From Morinoia aosen (taxonomy: Eukaryota > Arthropoda > Malacostraca > Amphipoda > Talitridae), in assembly GCA_030386875.1 (NCBI GenBank), contig CM059569.1, positions 42,695,842 to 42,759,841 on the forward strand: DNA of 64,000 nt, written 5' to 3'. The notes under the pieces were generated by a model. The model had not been told where the DNA came from. It worked only from the letters and a program-made list of their open reading frames with translations, and did no database searches. Positions 1 to 10,690 of the stretch are shown one piece after another (position 1 is the first letter of the stretch; each line of letters opens with the position of its first letter). Position numbers and translations under genes: made by a program.

Positions 1-255
1 CCTAAAGAACGTTCGCGCTGCTCGCCTTATTGCCGGGTCGTTACCGTACGTGGGACGCGGCACGTAGTCCTGCTCCACTACACATTCGCACCTGTCTGTG
101 AAGTCCTCGTGTGTGCTGTATGTTGTTCTGTATACACACACGTCGCGCCGGAAGTGCACGCTGGCGGTACAGGATGTTCGAATGAGTGGCTTCGATTAAT
201 GCTTAGTATAGTGCTTGAGAATGTGACGTTTTAGATGTTATCTGAGTTTCGAAAC
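1..255. other. Left edge, no gene recognised
   Basis: Moderately GC-rich sequence at the window edge with no open frame of note, no tRNA-like fold and no internal repetition that I can see. Confidence 0.5.
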
Positions 256-256
256 G

Positions 257-313
257 TTATTGCTTTGTTTTACGATCACTTCTCTTGAATTATTATAATT
301 ACTAGTGTGCGCG
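257..313. repeat. Direct repeat copy 1 (STPR-like gene tail)
   Basis: About 57 bp nearly identical to 828-884. Read on the minus strand it encodes SNYNNSREVIVKQS, matching the last residues of the STPR-like remnant at 841-1122 (SNYNNLREVIV followed by a stop). Here the lysine codon AAA stands where the other copy has TAA. Similarity ends abruptly near 313, so this is a fragment of the same element or a partial duplication. Confidence 0.7.
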
Positions 314-320
314 GCCCGCC

Positions 321-825
321 AAAAATGACGGGATTCAATACCTTTCTTGAACAAACTCTCCAGACGTGGATGGCTAACAAATATATCTATCCAACAGTAC
401 CCGTGATTAAAAATATTATTGTACTTGCACACAGACAAAACTCGTATCACAGATACGGTTATCATGGCTATCTTTATGAGCATAACAGAGAAGTGTAAGA
501 AGTAGACTCCAAACAAATAAACCAAGGATATTGTTGGGTAGCAGCAGGACCCGTGAAAATTCCTCGGACAATGTCATCGTTAAGCTAGGTGGAAGGTGGA
601 CCCTTGAAAAAATGCCATCAATATTACCTAACCTATGCTAAGCTATCCTAAACGAAGCTATCCTGATAAAATGTCAAACATATCAATGCATGTAAAGGCC
701 ATCTTTTAATATTATACTGAGGAATTCGGTATCCATGATACCGCAAGCCCAGACATCCTATGTTTCTTAAGAAGCGGACACCAAACAAATATATAAATAA
801 ACACACAACGGGAATTATTATGTTA
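321..825. other. AT-rich spacer, no gene recognised
   Basis: Short open frames of 60-95 codons occur on both strands but overlap each other and show no family motif. I see no tandem repetition. Confidence 0.5.
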
Positions 826-827
826 GA

Positions 828-884
828 TTATTTTGCTTTGTTATACGATCACTTCTCTTAAATTATTATAATTACTAGCGTACA
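828..884. repeat. Direct repeat copy 2 (STPR-like gene tail)
   Basis: Partner of 257-313 with about six mismatches in 57 bp. It covers the 3' end of the STPR-like remnant. A shorter match to the same minus-strand motif (GATCGTAAAGCAAAGC) lies upstream of the remnant at about 1463-1490, so the remnant is bracketed by related sequence in direct orientation. Confidence 0.65.
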
Positions 885-1122
885 CGTGCTGGTCGGCATT
901 AATCTGAAGAATTTCATCCCTTCTTTCTTGAGTTGAATTCTCTCGTGCCACTCGATGTTGTCCAGCGCTATGCCGAAGAATTTCCTCGCTTCTTTCATGT
1001 GTTTAGCTCTCTTTAGCTACTCGGTGTTGCTCTGCATTATTCCGTAGAATTTCCAAACGCCGTTCAAGGGTCAATTTAGCTCTAGCTTCTCTTTTGCGAG
1101 CAGCATTGCTTCGTCTTGCCAT
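841..1122 (-). pseudogene. STPR-like 23-residue-repeat protein remnant
   Basis: Read on the minus strand from an ATG at 1122 (context CCACCATATGG, a fair eukaryotic start) to a TAA at 843-841. The frame begins MARRSNAARKREARAKL and then shows three 23-residue units, each starting T-x-E-R-x-x-E-I-L and ending in A-x-Q-H-x-x-A. The period is exact; an internal TAA at 1005-1003 occupies the last position of unit 1. Arginine- and glutamate-rich 23-residue units resemble the STPR domain of silkworm FMBP-1. I recall similar repeats at the front of some arthropod Helitron-type ORFs, so this may be a mobile-element gene rather than a host gene. It was missed by simple ORF calling because of the stop. 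Coding origin is well supported by the phased repeats; the family name is an inference. Confidence 0.6.
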
Positions 1123-1500
1123 ATGGTGGCCTCTTTTGCCGGAATATTATTCTGAAATGTCGTCTATTATCTCTTCAAAGCTTTTCAAGAAAATCACAAT
1201 TTCGAAAACAATAACTCAAGTTCCAAAATCTTGAGCTTTATACTAAGTGGTGGCCAGGTTACTGGTCAAACGAATTTAAAACATTTCTTTTTGCATTATC
1301 AATTGAAAATATCAAAGCGACAGGATGAATTTCAACAGAGAAAGCTCCATAGAAAATTTCTATTTCTAAAAATAAGCCGATTGCGTATTGTGGGTACCAG
1401 AATTAAGAAGGGGTCACACGGACGGACGGACGGACTCAGGTGGCTCCTTTTATAATAGTGATTATTTCGCTTTGCTTTACGATCAGTACTAATAATTGAA
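1123..1500 (-). other. Leader upstream of the STPR-like remnant
   Basis: About 340 bp of AT-rich sequence precede the ATG at 1122 on the minus strand. It holds a short (GGAC)n run near 1418-1437 and, at its outer end, a copy of the motif also found downstream of the remnant (about 1463-1490). It may be the 5' non-coding part of the same element. No core promoter can be defined. Confidence 0.35.
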
Positions 1501-1747
1501 GGGAATTTATTTTTCTTCCATCGCAGTAAACCCGGTTTCGGCGTCAGAAAAATTGTACGTAAGTATTAGGGGTTTGTTATTTTGAATATAGGCTTATTGA
1601 GTTTATGCGTTAATCTCGGGGCTCATCGCGTGGGATCTGCGCGTGGCTCCTCCTGCTCTACGCGCTGCACGTCGTGCGCGTGTGTGGTGGGGTCTTGCTG
1701 GTGCGAGAACCGGCTGTACTCTCACTGCGCTAACCGGCCGCTCTTGC
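1501..1747. other. Unique spacer
   Basis: GC content rises toward 1620-1740. No coding family, inverted repeat or RNA-like structure recognised. Confidence 0.4.
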
Positions 1748-2105
1748 GACAGTTACGTGAACCAGCTGCTCTTCCGTCAGATGTGTGAACCAGCTGCTCT
1801 TCTAATAGACGGGTGAACCAGCTACTCTTCCGTCAGATAGGTGAACCAGCTGCTTTTCTGAGCGATGTGTGAACCAGCTGCTCTTCCGTCAGATGTGTGA
1901 ACCAGCTGCTCTTCTGACAGATTGGTGAACCAGCTGCTTTTTTTGATAGACGGGTGAACCAACTGCTCTTCTGATAGACGGGTTAACCAGCTGCTCCTCT
2001 GATAGACGGGTGAAATTGCTGCTCTTCTATCAGATGTGTGAACCAACTGCTTCTCTGACAGCGACTTGAACCAACTGCCCTTCCGACTGCTATGTGAACC
2101 AGCCG
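1748..2105. repeat. 28-bp minisatellite, about 13 copies
   Basis: Core GTGAACCAGCTGCTCTTC recurs at exact 28-bp spacing (for example GAACC at 1759, 1787 and 1815). The second half of each unit alternates among CGTCAGATGT, TGATAGACGG and TGAGCGATGT types. Each unit has a CAGCTG hexamer. A minus-strand open frame through it is a by-product of the array. Confidence 0.9.
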
Positions 2106-2373
2106 ACCCATTCAAAGAAGAACTCATTCCTTGAATGCTTTTTTCCTCCCAGGACATCACCAGCCAATTCCCGGCACTGAGGCGCTAGTCTCAGAATTGC
2201 ATTCAACTCGCAATTATAATTAATCGTCGCGTTATCCGTCTTCTTGAAGCGACCTCAACTTATGCGGATAAAAATTATCCACAGTTGTCCATAACTTCAA
2301 CAAAGCGTCGGATTGATTCAATGACGGAATAATTTACCTCGCGCACTTGTAGCTGAGGTACGTGTTTGATATA

Positions 2374-3026
2374 GTCGTATAACTCAGAAAGTCGTATAAC
2401 TCAGAAAGTCGTATAACTCAGAAAGCCGTATAACTCAGAAAGTCGTATAACTCAGAAAGTCGTATAACTCAGAAAGTCGTATAACTCAGAAAGCCGTATA
2501 ACTCAGAAAGTCGTATAACTCAGAAAGTCGTATAACTCAGAAAGTCGTATAACTCAGAAAGTCGTATAACTCAGAAAGTCGTATAACTCAGAAAGTCGTA
2601 TAACTCAGAAAGTCGTATAACTCAGAAAGTCGTATAAGGCAGAAAGTCGTATAACTCAGAAAGTCGTATAACTCAGAAAGTCGTATAACTCAGAAAGTCG
2701 TATAACTCAGAAAGTCGTATAAGTCAGAAAGCCGTATAACTCAGAAAGTCGTATAACTCAGAAAGTCGTATAACTCAGAAAGTCGTATAACTCAGAAAGT
2801 CGTATAACTCAGAAAGCCGTATAACTCAGAAAGTCGTATAACTCAGAAAGTCGTATAACTCAGAAAGTCGTATAACTCAGAAAGTCGTATAACTCAGAAA
2901 GTCGTATAACTCAGAAAGTCGTATAACTCAGAAAGTCGTATAACTCAGAAAGTCGTATAAGTCAGAAAGCCGTATAACTCAGAAAGTCGTATAACTCAGA
3001 AAGTCGTATAACTCAGAAAGTCGTAT
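2374..3026. repeat. 17-bp satellite, about 38 copies
   Basis: Unit GTCGTATAACTCAGAAA repeated with almost no divergence; scattered GTC-to-GCC changes and a few AAGTCAG or AAGGCAG variants mark individual units. The array grades at its right end into a longer, more diverged repeat built from the same words. Confidence 0.97.
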
Positions 3027-3545
3027 TACTCCAAGTCATTTAATTCAGTCGTAACACTCAAATTCGTATAATTCTAAGTCGTATAACTCAGAAAGTCGTA
3101 TAACTCCAAGTCATTTAATACAGTCGTAAAACTCAAATTCGTATAACTCAAAGTCGTATAACTCAGAAATTCGTATAACTCCAAGTCATTTAATTCAGTC
3201 GTAAAACTCAACTTCGTATAACTCAAAGTCGTATAACTCAGAAAGTCGTATAACTCCAAGTCATTTAATTCAGTCGTAAAACTTAAATTCGTATAACTCA
3301 AAGTCGTATAACTCAGAAAGTCGCATAACTCCAAGTCATTTAATTCAGTCGTAAAACTCAAATTCGTATAACTCAAAGTCGTATAACTCCATGTCATATA
3401 ATTTAAAGTCGTATAACTAAGAGTCGTGTAACTCAAATTCGTATAAGTATAACTCCAAGTCATATAATTCCAAATTGTAAAACTCAAATTCGTATAACTC
3501 CTAGTCATAAAATTCAAAGTTGTATAACTCGAAGTCGTATAGTCC
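3027..3545. repeat. 75-bp repeat derived from the 17-bp satellite
   Basis: The word CCAAGTCATTTAA recurs at about 3106, 3181, 3256 and 3331, exactly 75 bp apart. Each 75-bp unit contains several GTCGTATAACTCA-type words. The right part (3390-3545) is increasingly degenerate. Because 75 is a multiple of three, one minus-strand frame stays open for 157 codons of Y-T-T-L-S-type repeats; this is not a credible protein. Confidence 0.9.
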
Positions 3546-4370
3546 AAAGGTCCACTGCATGGCTCCAGGCAGGCCGGCGGGGCGATTGTTCCTCCTAGCT
3601 CAGATATCGAAATTTGGTGTCGGTAGCTAAGGACGAATGTGGTAGTCGAATTTTCTGAAAATTCAAATCAAAACCTTCCATTACGATACTGGGATCCCTT
3701 TTTTATTAAAGCTGAGTAAGCGCTTATTGAAGCAGGTCATTTATATATTATTGCACTGTAGATACTAAACTTTTTGTCGAAGACTATTCGCATCTTTCGA
3801 GATCGTTGTGTTTTCGAAGGTCAAAAGTTTGAATTGTGAATCAAAGTGCCTTGTTTCCGAGCATTTTCCGTCGTGGTGGTGCAACAGGCAATAAAATTTT
3901 CCCAGCCAACTGCCTAGCAACAGCCGAGAACGAAAATGCGCGTTTGAGCGACAAAAACAGCACGTGTGAAGTAGCCACACCGAATGGAGAAATTTTCCTG
4001 CTCTCTGAACAAAAAGAAAGAAAATAAAAACACTTTATTCCCAATACAGATGGCACAAAAAGCTCATCATTGATGGCGCAACGACACAGCAACAGCAACG
4101 ATAACGTAACGTATATAAAAGTTAGGCTCCTGAATATTGCGAGTCTGGTCTTGCAACAAGCTCAGTCCGGTTCTACAGTAGGTCGCTCCCAATGTTGGCG
4201 AATTTCAGGCCCTGAGAAAGAAGTGATGAGATATTCTGCAGCTTCTAGCGAAGCAGAAGCAGGAAAATGTGCGAGTACTGAGAACATCAGCTGAATTGGT
4301 TAACTTTTTGTTCATGGAAGCGTTCTGCGAACTGTGGCCGTGTGTTGTTTTGTACATTTATATTCCTTAG
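3546..4370. other. Unique spacer, no gene recognised
   Basis: Contains overlapping open frames of 63-85 codons on both strands (3765-4294), none with a recognisable domain. No tandem repeats. A short real exon cannot be excluded. Confidence 0.45.
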
Positions 4371-4375
4371 AGCAT

Positions 4376-5120
4376 GGTGCCTCACAACCATGCCTCACAA
4401 CCATGCCTCACAACCATACCTCACAACCATGCCTCACAATCATGCCTCGTAACCCTGCCTCACAACCTTGCCTCACAACCTTTCCTCACTACCTTTCCTC
4501 ACAACCATGCCACACAACCATGCCTCACAACCATGTCTCATAACCGTGCCTCAGAACCTTGCCTCACACCCAAGACTCACAACCATGCCTCACAATCATG
4601 CCTCTCAACCATGCCTCACAACCATTCCTCACAACAATGTCCTACAACCAAGCCTCACAACCATGCCTCACAACAATGCCTCACAACCATGTCTCACAAC
4701 CATACCTCACAACCATGCCTCACAACCATGCCTCACAACCATGCCACCCAACCGCACCTTCCAACCACGCCTCCTAACCATGCCTCACAACCATACCTCA
4801 CAACCATGCCTCACAACCATGCCTCACAACCATGCCGCGACCGCTCCTCCCAACCATGCCATACAACCGCACCTCTCAACCATGCCATACAACCGTACCT
4901 CCCAACTATGCCTCTCAACCATACGACATAACAGCACCTCACAAGCATGCCTCTCTACCATGCCATACAACCGCACCTCACAACCGCACGTTACAACCAC
5001 GCATCACAACCATGCCTCACAACCATGCCTCAATACCATGCCTCTCAACCATACGACATAACCGCACCTTACGACCATGCCTCTCAACCATGCCATACAA
5101 CCATACCTCACAACCACGTC
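4376..5120. repeat. 13-bp minisatellite, roughly 57 units
   Basis: Unit CCATGCCTCACAA, increasingly variable to the right (CCTCTCAACCATACGACATAA and ACAACCGCACC variants). As 13 is not divisible by three, all three forward frames read the same peptide cycle (MPHNHASQPCLTT) and stay open for up to 197 codons, which explains several long overlapping frames here. Confidence 0.95.
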
Positions 5121-5385
5121 TCGTCCTGACCATATCTAAGAACCGAGATGCGATCCAAGAAGCGCAGAGAAAGTTGAGGTCTCGTTCCTATACAGTACTG
5201 TAGAGGCTAGGGAAAGCGACAGCTTGGGTCGTGCCAATCTCATTGTCCTTCAATACTTTATTCTGTTTTACCCCACCACTTAGCAGCACCTACACCTGCC
5301 TATGTGTGTGTTGTGTTCAGGTGTTCTCGGTAAGCTGGGCCATGATCTCGGTGGACACATTGATCCTGCAGCTACTAAAGCGTCA

Positions 5386-5615
5386 GTGGTCACCGGCGCC
5401 GAGTGGTTAAAGAGCGCGCCTTTCACGAGAGGGTGTCGGCAGTTCTAATCCCAGCAGTGTCTCTCCCCGTTGGGAGAATTGAGAACTCAGCCTCAATTCC
5501 CCACTCTACCCAGGTGTCGGAAATGGGTACCGGCTTGACCGGGGGTAACAGTCATGGCGTCCTGGTGTTAGTTATAAGGCATTTGAAATAACAATGTACA
5601 AGATGATAGAGTTAG
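5386..5615 (+). mobile_element. tRNA-derived SINE, copy 1
   Basis: The head has tRNA-like promoter words: an A-box-like GCCGAGTGGTTAAAG and a B-box-like CAGTTCTAATCCC about 30 bp later. The body continues with TTGGGAGAATTGAGA, CAATTCCCC and a 3' part TCCTGGTGTTAGTTATAAGG then CATTTG. The same ordered blocks occur at 12795-13015, so this is a family. It is not a functional tRNA gene: the acceptor stem does not close and the body is much longer than a tRNA. Confidence 0.7.
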
Positions 5616-5847
5616 ATAGATCTGACTATACCCAGTCAGAAATTACTGATTGTAATTGTAATTAGAAATTACTTATATATAAGTTATCCCATAATTGGGT
5701 AATAAACTCGACCTTTTCGTCCATCTCTCTGTACTCTACCTCTGTTCTACCACTCTTTGGCCATACCCCATATTTCTGTTCCCAATATTTTGGTCCCAAA
5801 TATTTATGTACCCCAGAGTGCCGAATACAGAGGTCTGAGGATGTTAA

Positions 5848-5915
5848 TGTCAAGATATTTTAAAAACCAATGTCCAGCAATTCATGTTTTAACTTTAGTG
5901 GAAATAAACTCTTTT

Positions 5916-5947
<32 letters not shown>

Positions 5948-5950
5948 TCC
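5848..5950 (+). mobile_element. Retroposon 3' tail with (TTTC)n
   Basis: Shares ATTTTAAAAACCAATG and GGAAATAAACT, followed by a CTTTCTTT tail, with 10991-11065. The tail here expanded to about eight TTTC units. AATAAA lies just before the simple repeat, as in retroposon 3' ends. No body linked to this end is identified. Confidence 0.55.
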
Positions 5951-7218
5951 TGAGCCCACAAGTCTATGTACTTGAAATACCCGATGAGTAAGCCCCATAA
6001 CAAAGACCTCGACATCAGCGGGCACCCACGCGTTACTCATCCCCTAGAAATTCGCTGATCTCCTAGTGCGACTGACTCAGCAACCTCTAATGCTCGAAAT
6101 ATTTTCCTCCTCTCCCGAGCCAGTAATCTCCCGGCCTCCGCTGGATAGCAGGAGGTGATCAGCTCACGACCGTACGCGCTTCGTTACGTCAGAAGCAGGC
6201 AACCCACACACGTAACTCGGCGTCTGCCACTGCGTCCTGCGCCGCGCAGATCAAAACGAACTTGACCTGCGCATCAGCCGATGTTGCCAGATTGACCTTT
6301 TGCCCGCTAAAATTCTCTAATTTACTTATTCTCCTCGAATTTTGAACGCAGAAAGTACTTGATATTTGGTAACCCAGAAAAGGTCTGCCCGCTAAAATCC
6401 TCAAATTTGTAATTTTTCCTGTTGAAATTTGAATGTTGGGCCGCACAGTCGCCAGAAGCAACTCCATGTTCAAATTTTATTCGAAATCTTCTAAATTTTG
6501 GGATTTTGGCCTCAAAAAACTAATTTGTGGCAATGGCATGAGCATTTCGTTGCTTTAATTAATATTTTACTATAGTACAAATATTACAAACAAATACTAT
6601 GTTTTCTGCCAATTTCATACGCGCATGATTTTAGAGAACAGAAATAACGTGGCCGTAGTTACACTGGGAGGTATGAATGGGAGATATAGTTTTGATGGGA
6701 GACGCGTGATCATGTTCCTAAAATTTATTTGTGAAAGTAGGGAATCTGTTATTTTTATCTTAGTCATCCGCCACAATTCTCATGGAGAATCTTTTAAAAT
6801 AAATGCGAAAAGGTGCCTTCTAAAGGACCAAGGAAAATTTCTAAGGTTGTTTCAAAACCGTCCATGCAACATGGGAGATGAAGCTTTGAAACAACCCTCG
6901 TTATTTCAAGTAATGCATTAAATATACTTCTTTTTCATTTGCTTACTCCCAGTTTAAAAACATGGAAGCATTAAATAAGTTTTTATTAGTAAAGAAAAAT
7001 AGTTCAGCGTAGAAGTATTAACAGTTATACACCCATAGTACAACTACAAGCTGTTATAGTCCCTCATACCAAATATAAGTTGTTCCACTCCTAGATAAAA
7101 ATACGAGTTGTTGCACTCCCGAAGAGAAGTCTAAATAAGCATGCTCCTTTTCACAAATAAATTTCTACTTAATTATGCCAGCGGCCGTTCTCGATCCGCT
7201 CCTAGCTGATGCCCCCAT
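5951..7218. other. Spacer with a weak 85-bp duplication
   Basis: No gene recognised. GCCCGCTAAAAT occurs at about 6303 and 6389 within a degenerate direct duplication of roughly 85 bp. A 98-codon plus-strand frame (6625-6921) lacks any known motif. Confidence 0.45.
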
Positions 7219-7800
7219 GATATACAGGGTGTCCACAAAAAATACACCCACTGAACGATGTGTATGTATGATACCGGAACCATACAACAGTTTAATTCTG
7301 ACTCATTTCTTCAGCTTTATGGTATATAAGCTGAAGAAATAAATCAGAATTAGACTGTTGTGTGAGACACCTCCCTGAAATGCCCCCGTGTTTCTCGAAA
7401 TTCAACGATGCGGTTGTTTACGACAGCGAAGCGGTAACATACACTTAGTCCTAACACAGATTTTTTTAGGTTTTTGGCGCAAAATAATTTGGAGACTGAA
7501 AGACCTGCGTCCCGCAACACGGAGTGATTCCTAGAGACAGTTGCGGAGACGCTGTTGGCGAAAACACGGAGCCCGTCAGGTAGAGGCTGCCTTAAACCAG
7601 TTGGTGCATGAGAACGATCTGCAGCAACCGTCCTGAAATGATTGAAAATTATGTGGTGCGTGTGGAAAGTCGTAGATGTAAGTTAGAAACGTTCGTGGTC
7701 GCTGCATATAGAGAAAGAATTTTCAAAAACCACCGGAAACACTATAATGGTGGTGATCACGACATGGTGATGGTGATGATAATGCCATGATATCAAGTTG
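7219..7800 (+). mobile_element. Decayed Tc1/mariner-type remnant
   Basis: Begins TATACAGGGTGTCC, a typical start for one group of mariner-like inverted repeats. About 400 bp later a 60-codon frame (7608-7790) includes ENYVVRVESRRCKLETFV, which resembles the extreme C-terminus of such transposases. No catalytic region survives and no matching right terminus is seen, so this is a deletion remnant. The assignment rests on two short cues. Confidence 0.45.
7284..7361. repeat. Strong 78-nt hairpin
   Basis: Left arm starts ACAACAGTTTAATTCTGACT and the right arm is its near-perfect reverse complement, ending GAATTAGACTGTTGT. About 33 of 38 positions pair around a tiny loop near 7320. It lies inside the mariner-type remnant and could be an inverted duplication of the element end or a source of a foldback RNA. 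Confidence 0.8.
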
Positions 7801-8760
7801 ATAGTTAATATATCATAGCCATTAAGCAGAGGTGAACTCGCACTCGCACCAATTTGCAGTATAGCTTACAGTTCAGATAAAATTATAATTTTCCCATGTT
7901 ATGAGTCGAAACCTATTCGTAAGGGCCACAGACGCATTTATTAAGTTTTCTTCATTTTTAATTTATTCTCTTAGTACCCCTACCACTACTACATCAGATA
8001 CAAAACATGTCATACCGTACAATTGAAAATAACAACGATTTGCTACATGGGGCCATTGTTGCTGTACAGCGTCTTGGCGCAGGAAGCAGGCAACTTCTAT
8101 AAAGAAAGAAAAATACTTTATTTCTAACAAAGATCCAGAAGATCATTGGCTCTCAAATTGTCCTAACATAGTTCCTTAGTCAATATCTTTAGTTGATAAA
8201 TATACATGTTTAATAATACCCCCAATAATTGTTGAATTACAACAATTATGAATGTTCCATGGACGATCCTCAACACTGGACTGGGACCCATGATTGAGAG
8301 CTGCAGTGTAGCCGGCAATAGCAGGAATCAGTATCAGGGTTCCGCTAAAAACAAAAGAACTCAAAGAAATACAACCTCTTTTATCCCACGTTGTTGTTAT
8401 TTTCATTTTTTGAATCAAATTTTGAAATATTCCATAAGTCAATGCATTGTGCAACTCTTCCTTTAGCACTGCATCTCATTCTTATGCCCTTTCTTTACGT
8501 TTTCTCCGGTATTTAATTTTTTAACTCAAGTGTTTTATCGCTTTCCTGTCACCTTTTCACATTCTATGATCTTTTTGCACAGGGCCTTTTTATCCTATCG
8601 TATTATGGGTTCAAGGTACTTATTTTTGTGTTGTTTGGAGAGATGCACAGTGAATCATTTTCCTCCTCCAGCCCTGCGCTGTCATCGGCAGCTTAATTAA
8701 CGGACGCGCCCTTGCCGCTCGCTGGGACTCATATTTCGCTCATCTCAGCTCCCACCAATA
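7801..8760. other. AT-rich spacer, no gene recognised
   Basis: Overlapping frames of 72 and 97 codons on opposite strands (8176-8469) show no family motif. Nothing repetitive stands out. Confidence 0.45.
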
Positions 8761-8764
8761 TTCC

Positions 8765-8970
8765 ATGCCTCAAATTATTTCTCACTGACGTTTGTGAGAA
8801 GTCCGACAAATATTGATGGCTTTTCATCGCTAAAATTAATTCTCAGTAACGTTTGTGAGAAGTCCAACAAATATTGATGGCTTGGCAGCATCGCTAAAAT
8901 TAATTCAATTCTCACCGACATTCGAGAGAAGTCAGACAAATATTGATGGATTCGCATCGCTAAAATTACT
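8765..8970. repeat. About 60-70-bp tandem repeat, 3-4 copies
   Basis: TCTCACTGACGTTTGTGAG followed by AAGTCCGACAAATATTGATGG recurs with the ACAAATATTGATGG word at about 8807, 8867 and 8936. Spacing varies from 60 to 69 bp because of small insertions. Confidence 0.8.
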
Positions 8971-9477
8971 TCAATTCACACTGACATATGTGAGAGCCCC
9001 TTAGCGGAAAAAAATTCTGATGGCTCATGGTTACAACAACTACGTTGATGAGGAATCGCAGGGTGCGTGGTGACAGCAGCATGCCTGGTGGGATACTATG
9101 GTACACCATCCTATACTATAGTATATCTTACATTCATTATGAAGTGAAGACATCAACAAATATCAACCGAAGAAATGCAATCGAAGATTTCGACAACGTA
9201 CGAATTTATAAATGAAGCAAGGCATTAGGAATGCTATTTTACACTTACACTCTTACTACTACTTTTACACTTATACCTCATACCGAGAGAATTTAAAGCC
9301 AAAATAACTCGTCATCTTGTGTCTCAATAATAATCCTTAATTACAGAACATACTGAATGAGTACTGACGAATCTCATTTACCTGGTATCTCCATTGCTGA
9401 ACAATCTCCCTCGCTCATTGTTTTATAATTCAAGACATCACACAACTGTTTTGAAGTATGCGTAGGTATTATGATTT

Positions 9478-9950
9478 GACCGCCTATACGTTGTCATTTG
9501 CAAACATGCTTACTTGTATATGTGTGTACGTATATAGGTGTATGTGCGCATATGGGTGTATATATGTGCACGTACGTACAACTGTGTGCACTAGAGTAGA
9601 TCAACCAGTCGAAGGGGCATTTTATGGCATTCCTCTCCGTTTCTGTGCAAGCATCAAACTAGACCGACATGGTACCTATGTGTGTGTGTGTTGATCAATT
9701 GCAGACATTCTGCACCATATTAAAAAAATAATGTGTTTTTTCTAATATGAAATTGTAAAGCATCCATGTAAAAAAAATAAATTCGTTGTGTGATCATCCA
9801 TTTATACTGCAGTAATATACTTATTCGGCTTATAGTTATATGCTTATAATAATGTGATACCTATGTTTGTTTATCAATTGCCGACAATTTGCGCCATATT
9901 TCAAAGATAATGTGATTTTTTTTTCTAATATGAAACCTTTATAGGACATT
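9478..9950. repeat. Duplicated segment A with TGTA microsatellite
   Basis: Matches 10108-10500 in order: CATGCTTACTTGT, a TG/TGTA-rich core, then AGCATCCATGTAAAA and TGATCATCCATTTATA. A second internal duplication repeats ACCTATGTGTG...CAATTGCAGACA of 9670-9750 at 9855-9945. No coding content is apparent. Confidence 0.75.
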
Positions 9951-10107
9951 AATGTTTTCTTTCTTATTCACGTCCCACAATCGTTTTCATGTTTCCGACT
10001 TAAGTGGACTGTTTTGTGCCACTATTTTTAGTACGAAATTTTATAAAATTCATGCTATAATAAAAGATATTTTCTCCGTTTCCCTCGATTGGAATTCTGG
10101 TTTATAC

Positions 10108-10500
10108 TGACTAGTTTACGCTGATATTTGCGCACATGCTTACTTGTGTATATGTGTACGTGTCCACGCTATGCGTATGACACTCTGTAGAATGCGTATG
10201 TATTGCCTCGATGCATAGAAATGCATTTGTGTTTGCTTACGAGTTTGGTGTAAGTATGTGCGTGGGTATATGTGTGCATGTGTATGTGTATATATTTACA
10301 TGTATACGTGCACATATGTGATATACTAGACTGACAACTAGCATTTTACCAGAGATAATGGTCTTTTTCTGTGCACTCTCAACTTGTAACATTACCTAAC
10401 TCGTCATCTCTTTAGTATTGTGAAGCATTCATGTAAAAACTATACTTTTGTTGTGCGATCATCCATTTATATTTAAATAAAATGCTTGTTAACTAATGAC
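10108..10500. repeat. Duplicated segment B with TGTA microsatellite
   Basis: Partner of 9478-9830: CATGCTTACTTGTGTATATG, a TG-rich core, then AAGCATTCATGTAAAAAC and CGATCATCCATTTATA. The divergence suggests an older direct duplication or two insertions of one repeat. Confidence 0.75.
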
Positions 10501-10562
10501 CGTTATGTTAAAATTGTTGGATCAGAAATACAAAACTTATAATCTTCTTGGTCCTCATGCTT

Positions 10563-10690
10563 ATATGTATATATGTATTTGTGTGTGTGTGTATGTGTGT
10601 GTGTGTGAGTGTGTGTATGGATATGCACACACATGCATACGTATATGTACATATGTGTGCATATGGATATATATTTATATATATTTTTTT
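10563..10690. repeat. TG/TATG microsatellite
   Basis: Compound simple repeat of TATATGTA, (TG)n and CATATG words, ending in a poly-T run near 10685. Open frames on both strands are low-complexity artefacts. Confidence 0.9.

Noticed and set aside
5386..5460. Functional tRNA gene
   Set aside because: A- and B-box-like words are present but the cloverleaf does not close, and the downstream body matches another SINE copy.
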